Shown here one piece after another: positions 30,754-34,910 of a stretch of 34,910 nucleotides of DNA (its first letter is position 1; each line of letters starts with the position of its first letter). The position numbers and the translations under genes were made by a program. The DNA is from an uncultured Lachnospiraceae bacterium (GTDB lineage Bacteria; Bacillota; Clostridia; Lachnospirales; Lachnospiraceae), in the NCBI GenBank assembly GCA_947384285.1, contig CANDGI010000035.1:1-34910 (forward strand), written 5' to 3'. Below the pieces are notes generated by a model that saw nothing but the letters and a program-made list of their open reading frames with translations, searched no databases and was not told the origin of the DNA.

Positions 30754-31764
30754 ATGGAACACTTGATGATACCTGATAACTACAAACCCCAGCTTGACTT
30801 GCATGACACCCAGATTGCCATTAAAACCGTCAAAGACTTTTTCCAGAACCTGCTTTCCCAGCGGCTGAACCTGCAGCGCGTGTCCGCCCCGCTGTTTGTA
30901 GACCCCGCCTCCGGCTTAAACGACAACTTAAATGGCGTGGAACGTCCCGTAACCTTCGGCATAAAGGAGCAGGACGAAAAAAAAGCCGAGATTGTCCACT
31001 CCCTGGCAAAATGGAAACGCTACGCACTGGACAAATATGGCTTTTCCCTGGGCGAGGGGCTGTACACAGATATGAATGCCATCCGGCGGGATGAGGTTAC
31101 AGATAATATCCACTCCATTTTTGTGGATCAATGGGATTGGGAGAAAATCATTTCCAAAGAAGACCGGAATATGGATTACTTAAAAGAGACGGTGCGCAGT
31201 GTCTACAAGGTTTTAAGGAAAACAGAAAAATACATGGCAATCCAGTACGATTACATTGAGGAAATCCTTCCCCACGATATCTTTTTTATCACCACCCAGG
31301 AGCTGGAAGACAGGTTCCCAGACTGCTCCCCAAAAGAGCGGGAACTGCATATTGCAAAAGAAAAGGGCGCCGTATGCATCATGCAGATTGGCGGTAAGCT
31401 TTCTTCTGGAGAACCCCACGACGGGCGGGCCCCGGATTATGACGACTGGGCATTGAACGCGGATATCGTGGTATATTACCCGGTGCTGGGAATTGCCCTG
31501 GAGCTTTCCTCCATGGGTATCCGTGTGGACAAACAGGCCCTGCTGGAACAGCTAGAAAAAGCTGGCTGCCCAGAACGCGCAAAGTTTCCCTTCCAGAAAG
31601 CTATCTTGGAAGGAAAGCTTCCCTTTACCATAGGAGGCGGCATCGGCCAGTCCCGCATCTGTATGTTTTTCCTGCGGAAAGCCCATATTGGCGAGGTACA
31701 GTCCTCCCTCTGGAAAGATGAGATTGTAAAAGAAGCAGAAAAACATGGCATTCCCCTATTGTAA
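30754..31764 (+). CDS. asnA: Aspartate-ammonia ligase AsnA
   Basis: 336 aa, ATG after AAGGAGACTACC. Makes asparagine from aspartate, ammonia and ATP in the cytoplasm; the fold is that of class II aspartyl-tRNA synthetase. Near-typical AsnA text throughout: QRVSAPLFVDPASGLNDNLN, GVERPVTF, SLAKWKRYAL, YTDMNAIRRDE, SIFVDQWDWEK and the C-terminal GGGIGQSRICMF. Length matches the family (~330-340). Single-gene transcript with its own promoter. Confidence 0.97.
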   Translation: MEHLMIPDNYKPQLDLHDTQIAIKTVKDFFQNLLSQRLNLQRVSAPLFVDPASGLNDNLNGVERPVTFGIKEQDEKKAEIVHSLAKWKRYALDKYGFSLGEGLYTDMNAIRRDEVTDNIHSIFVDQWDWEKIISKEDRNMDYLKETVRSVYKVLRKTEKYMAIQYDYIEEILPHDIFFITTQELEDRFPDCSPKERELHIAKEKGAVCIMQIGGKLSSGEPHDGRAPDYDDWALNADIVVYYPVLGIALELSSMGIRVDKQALLEQLEKAGCPERAKFPFQKAILEGKLPFTIGGGIGQSRICMFFLRKAHIGEVQSSLWKDEIVKEAEKHGIPLL

Positions 31765-31773
31765 CATGTAAAA

Positions 31774-31867
31774 GGCTGCCAGGGAAATGAAAGCTACACA
31801 TAATAAATGATGACTGGGCTAAATGCATCACTATTATATTGTGGAAAATGTATCATTTCCCGGCAGC
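31774..31867. repeat. Long imperfect inverted repeat after asnA
   Basis: GGCTGCCAGGGAAATGA (31774-31790) is complementary to TCATTTCCCGGCAGCT (31853-31868) apart from one bulged base and a terminal wobble, with about 60 bases between. No T-run follows. It may be the asnA 3' structure or one end of a small mobile element. Confidence 0.6.
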
Positions 31868-31868
31868 T

Positions 31869-32249
31869 CTATGTTTGTGCCGATTTCCAAATGATATGTA
31901 TAAAATCAATCAAAACTACCAGAAACTGCCAGACAGCTGCCTGGATTCTGCACCCATCCACAATATGTCCGCTATGGGTTTCCACAATTACCTGCAGCCC
32001 ATCTGCCGATACTAAAGCTAAAAATTTTCCTAGTCCCGACTGGCTCAAAGGATGTAAATGGGCTTCTGGATTTTCAATAACCAGAACAGGATTTCCAACC
32101 ACACTGGCAGCCAATGCTTGTACAATAATCGGATTATCCTCTGGCTCTTCGCTCCCTACCTCATATTCTAAACCTGCATATTCTGATTTTTTCTTTTTCA
32201 ATTCTAAATCCAAGCTGCCTTCCTCATAAGCCATTGGCATTGCCATCAC
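31869..32249 (-). pseudogene. Fragment of a DUF3696-type AAA/ABC ATPase
   Basis: 126 codons. Residues ~40-105 are the C-terminal half of an SMC/OLD-like predicted ATPase: Walker B and following acidic/His segment VLVIENPEAHLHPLSQSGLG, then the switch VIVETHSGHIVDG. In DUF3696 proteins this part is preceded by ~250 residues with Walker A, which are absent; only a 43-bp repeat array lies upstream. After GCRIQAAV the text becomes hydrophobic and unlike the family. It is best read as a remnant, not a functional ATPase. It lies between two long inverted repeats. Confidence 0.75.
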
Positions 32250-32265
32250 CTCTGCCTATATTTTC

Positions 32266-32394
32266 TTCCATCCCTGTATAGCTATTTCTCTCCCTGCCCA
32301 GAATAAGCTTCCATCCCTGTATAGCTATTTCTCTCCCTGCCCAGAATAAGCTTCCATCCCTGTATAGCTATTCCTCTCCCTGCCCAGAATAAAC
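32266..32394. repeat. 43-bp tandem repeat, three units
   Basis: Units at 32266-32308, 32309-32351 and 32352-32394, beginning TTCCATCCCTGTATAGCTAT. Units 1 and 2 are identical and unit 3 has two substitutions. The period is not a multiple of three and no gene spans it. Confidence 0.95.
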
Positions 32395-32410
32395 TTTCCA
32401 ATCACCCTTA

Positions 32411-32476
32411 AAAGGAACCTCTGTATCCAGGCAGAATGTATAGATTCTTAATACTGCCCGAACCAGAGGTTCCTTT
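32411..32476 (-). terminator. Long inverted repeat, probable dapL terminator
   Basis: AAAGGAACCTCTG (32411-32423) and CAGAGGTTCCTTT (32464-32476) are perfectly complementary, with a second inner pair GGCAG (32430-32434)/CTGCC (32454-32458). On the minus strand the second arm runs into TTTTAAG. It lies 51 bp past the dapL stop. It could alternatively be the end of an insertion that brought in the ATPase fragment. Confidence 0.55.
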
Positions 32477-32527
32477 AGAAATTGATATCTCAACAATGCA
32501 TGTTTAATGTATCACCGATATATAATA

Positions 32528-33742
32528 TTACAATTTTCGAATCCGCTCCAATGCCGCAAGGGTATTTTCATAGCTGCCAAAGGCTGTAAGCCTGAAGTAC
32601 CCTTCTCCGCTTGGCCCGAACCCGGAACCTGGGGTTCCTACCACGTTGGCCTGCTCAAGCAGATAATCAAAGAATTCCCAGGAAGTCATATTCCCCGGGG
32701 TTTTCAGCCAGATATAGGGTGCATTCACCCCGCCGAATACGGTATACCCGGCAGCCCCTAGCCCGTTCTTAATGGCAGCGGCATTCTTCATATAATAAGC
32801 CACCTGCTCTTTTAACTGAGCCTTTCCTTCCGGGCTGTAAGTAGCTTCCCCGGCCCGCTGCACGATATAAGGAGCTCCATTGAATTTGGTGCCGTGGCGG
32901 CGCGCCCACATCTGATTTAAAGAAGCGCCCTGGCATTTTAAATCCTTGGGGACTACCGTATACCCCAGGCGCACTCCGGTAAATCCTGCGTTTTTGGAAT
33001 AGCTTTTCAACTCAATGGCACAGGTTCTTGCCCCTTGGCACTCAAAAATAGAATGCGCCACATTCTCCTCTGAAATATACGCTTCATAAGCCCCGTCATA
33101 GATAATCACGGCGCCGATTTTATTGGCATAATCCACCCATTCCTGAAGCTGCTGCTTCGTAATTGTAGTTCCGGTAGGGTTATTGGGCAGGCACAGGTAA
33201 ATGATATCCGGCGCCTCCTTGGGAAATTCAGGTACAAAACCATTTTCCATGGTACAGGGCATGTAAATCACATTGCTCCAGGTTTCTGTTTCGGCATTGT
33301 ATGTACCGGTTCTTCCTGCCATCACATTCGAATCCACATAGACTGGATATACCGGGTCGCAGACCGCAATCCTGTTGTCCTGTCCGAAAATTTCCTGGAT
33401 ATTTGCAGAATCACTTTTCGCACCGTCGGAAACAAAAATCTCGTCTGCTGAAATATCGCATCCTCTGGCTTTGTAGTCGTGCTCTGCGATTGCTGTTCTT
33501 AAAAATTCATATCCCAAATCTGGAGCATATCCGTGGAATGTGGCTGCGTCTGCCATTTCATCTACTGCCTGGTGCATTGCCTGGATGATGGCTGGAGCCA
33601 GGGGCTGGGTTACGTCGCCGATTCCAAGGCGGATGATTTCTTTTTGGGGGTTTGCTTCTGCAAACGCAGATACTTTTTTGGCAATTGTGCTGAATAGGTA
33701 GCTGCCTGGGAGTTTCTGGTAGTTTTCATTGATTTTATACAT
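32528..33742 (-). CDS. dapL: LL-diaminopimelate aminotransferase DapL
   Basis: 404 aa, ATG 33742 after AGAGGCG. PLP enzyme that converts tetrahydrodipicolinate and glutamate to LL-2,6-diaminopimelate in one step, bypassing the acylated intermediates of lysine synthesis. Fold type I aminotransferase: RLGIGDVTQPLAP at the N-terminus, DGAKSD (106-111), PNNPTGT (186-192), Asp216 in YDGAYE and the Schiff-base Lys250 in ELKSYSKNAGFTGVRLGY; the C-terminal Arg for substrate carboxylate is in GYFRLTAFGS. Length is that of bacterial DapL. dapF lies 172 bp upstream on the same strand. Confidence 0.96.
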   Translation of the reverse strand: MYKINENYQKLPGSYLFSTIAKKVSAFAEANPQKEIIRLGIGDVTQPLAPAIIQAMHQAVDEMADAATFHGYAPDLGYEFLRTAIAEHDYKARGCDISADEIFVSDGAKSDSANIQEIFGQDNRIAVCDPVYPVYVDSNVMAGRTGTYNAETETWSNVIYMPCTMENGFVPEFPKEAPDIIYLCLPNNPTGTTITKQQLQEWVDYANKIGAVIIYDGAYEAYISEENVAHSIFECQGARTCAIELKSYSKNAGFTGVRLGYTVVPKDLKCQGASLNQMWARRHGTKFNGAPYIVQRAGEATYSPEGKAQLKEQVAYYMKNAAAIKNGLGAAGYTVFGGVNAPYIWLKTPGNMTSWEFFDYLLEQANVVGTPGSGFGPSGEGYFRLTAFGSYENTLAALERIRKL

Positions 33743-33778
33743 AATATATACGCCTCTTTCTGTTAATTTCTTATTTCT

Positions 33779-33855
33779 GGATACGGACGGAAATACAGGA
33801 TTGCCCTTGCATCGCTGCTTAACGGAAGGGCAAGCCTGTATTTCCTGGGTATCGA
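33779..33855. repeat. Structured dispersed element, copy 2
   Basis: GGATACGGACGG at the left and CTGGGTATCGA at the right match the edges of the element at 8907-8949. Between them GGAAATACAGG pairs with CCTGTATTTCC and, inside that, GCCCTT with AAGGGC. It fills most of the dapF-dapL gap. Confidence 0.55.
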
Positions 33856-33914
33856 GAAAATATCAGGTGTTCGTTATTTGCTACGGCATTAGCATTGAAA
33901 AATTTAGTTGTCGG

Positions 33915-34766
33915 CTATAGTAATTCTTGGGGAAGGGGTGCTTCTCCGTCAAATACTGTGGCGGCTGGGCCTGTCATATATATGGGGGCGGTGCCGCCTT
34001 GCCAGCTGATATGTAAATCTCCGCCTAACAGTTGTACGGTTGCTTCCTGGTCTGCTTTTCCGTTTAGGATGGCTGCTGCTAAGACGGCACAGGCTCCGGT
34101 TCCGCAGGCAAGGGTTTCTCCGCTTCCTCGCTCCCATACCCGCATGCGCAGTGTATGTTTGTCGATTACATTTACGAATTCGGTGTTTATCCGTTTAGGG
34201 AAATTGGGATGGTGTTCAAAGGAGGAGCCGATTTTCTCCAAATCCAAGGTTCTAACGTCTTCTTCCATGAAGATAACGCAGTGGGGATTTCCCATGGAAA
34301 CACAGGTTACTTGATATGTTTTTCCATCCACCTCCAGAGGAATGTCTACTGCCTGCGCTCCACTTGCAAGCACTGGTATTTTCTCTGGGGACAGCTCGGG
34401 GGCGCCCATATCGACTTTTACTAAGGATACCTTTCCCTGCTCCAGGGTCAAATCCAGATGTTTGATGCCTGCCAGTGTTTCTACACTGATTTTTGTCTTA
34501 TCGGTCAGGCCGTAATCATATACATATTTTGCTACGCAGCGGATGCCGTTCCCACACATTTCTCCCCGGGAGCCGTCTGCATTGTACATTTCCATTTCAA
34601 AATCGGCATTCTTGGAAGGTTTTATCAGAATCAACCCATCTGCACCAATCCCAAAATGCCTGTCGCTGACATATTTTGCCGTTTCCTCTGGATGCGCCAC
34701 GGTTTCAGCCAGGCAGTTTACATAGACATAATCATTTCCAATTCCGTGCATTTTTGTAAATTTCAT
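33915..34766 (-). CDS. dapF: Diaminopimelate epimerase DapF
   Basis: 283 aa, ATG 34766 after AAGGAGAGAACA. PLP-independent epimerase turning LL-DAP, the product of DapL, into meso-DAP for peptidoglycan and lysine. Two-thiol catalytic pair visible: Cys71 in EMCGNGIRC and Cys221 in LACGTGACA; the start FTKMHGIGNDYVYV and GADGLILI are typical. The gene order dapF-dapL indicates the aminotransferase variant of the pathway. A 76-bp repeat lies directly upstream. Confidence 0.97.
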   Translation of the reverse strand: MKFTKMHGIGNDYVYVNCLAETVAHPEETAKYVSDRHFGIGADGLILIKPSKNADFEMEMYNADGSRGEMCGNGIRCVAKYVYDYGLTDKTKISVETLAGIKHLDLTLEQGKVSLVKVDMGAPELSPEKIPVLASGAQAVDIPLEVDGKTYQVTCVSMGNPHCVIFMEEDVRTLDLEKIGSSFEHHPNFPKRINTEFVNVIDKHTLRMRVWERGSGETLACGTGACAVLAAAILNGKADQEATVQLLGGDLHISWQGGTAPIYMTGPAATVFDGEAPLPQELL

Positions 34767-34779
34767 TGTTCTCTCCTTG

Positions 34780-34910
34780 CCCTATTCACTATATGGGGTA
34801 ATTGCAAAGCTTCTAAGCGATTGTGCCGTCGATCGGTTTCACTGTTCTCGCTTTTCCCTATTCACTATATGGGGTAATTGCAAAGCTTCTAAGCGATTGT
34901 GCCGTCGATC
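34780..34910. repeat. 76-bp tandem repeat upstream of dapF, running off the window
   Basis: The 55-bp segment at 34780-34834 is repeated exactly at 34856-34910, giving a 76-bp period; the second unit is cut by the window end. It begins with a small palindrome (CCCTAT...ATATGGGG). The array lies just 13 bp before the dapF start codon on its upstream side, so it may contain repeated promoter or leader elements. Confidence 0.85.

Noticed and set aside
31869-32249. Functional AAA ATPase or OLD-type nuclease
   Set aside because: Walker A and the N-terminal two thirds are absent, and the C-terminus departs from the family.
32266-32394. CRISPR-like array
   Set aside because: The units are directly adjacent 43-bp tandem repeats with no unique spacers and no cas genes.

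Overview
The window looks like a chromosomal segment of an anaerobic Gram-positive gut-type Clostridium relative, most likely Lachnospiraceae. The basis is gene content: HydF and a TM1266-type regulator of [FeFe]-hydrogenase maturation, LL-diaminopimelate aminotransferase (DapL) next to DapF, an ammonia-dependent AsnA, VanRS-style two-component systems, strong AGGAGG ribosome-binding sites and frequent TTG/GTG starts. No species can be named from this.

Positions 1-5300 are an accessory island in decay. They hold small genes on both strands, a duplicated 55-bp segment, two copies of an expression cassette (promoter, 5'-terminal hairpin, small gene; one gene intact, one with a nonsense codon), the C-terminal remnant of an S24/LexA-like repressor, a DUF4352-like lipoprotein, two tandem type I toxin-antitoxin modules laid out like Fst/par loci, and a tyrosine recombinase.

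Positions 5350-12982 are housekeeping, all on the minus strand: degV, trkA, trkH, a 76-aa unknown, the hydrogenase-system regulator, hydF, then a VanR/VanS-like pair.

Positions 13263-22016 form a divergent module. A second two-component system reads left, and a five-gene operon reads right: a lipoprotein fusing an Asp-box N-terminal part to a solute-binding protein, two MalF/MalG-like permeases, an HlyD-like adaptor and a membrane protein with a Cys-containing tandem repeat. The intergenic region between them carries two inverted pairs of 11-bp-spaced direct repeats, a likely operator for the adjacent response regulator. There is no transport ATPase.

Positions 22049-29435 are a second accessory block: an AgrC-type (GHKL) histidine kinase carrying an extra transmembrane helix and an extracellular RsiV-like DUF3298 domain, diverging from a two-gene operon of a macro-domain membrane protein and a 1088-aa TPR/DUF2971 protein. 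The last pair looks like an uncharacterised conflict or NAD/ADP-ribose-linked system and, with the paired type I toxins, is the best candidate for new biology.

Positions 29876-34910 return to metabolism: an MgtC-family membrane protein, asnA, an ATPase remnant between two long inverted repeats, dapL and dapF. The window has several minisatellites (51 bp, 42-44 bp, 43 bp and 76 bp units), two of them inside the same operon.
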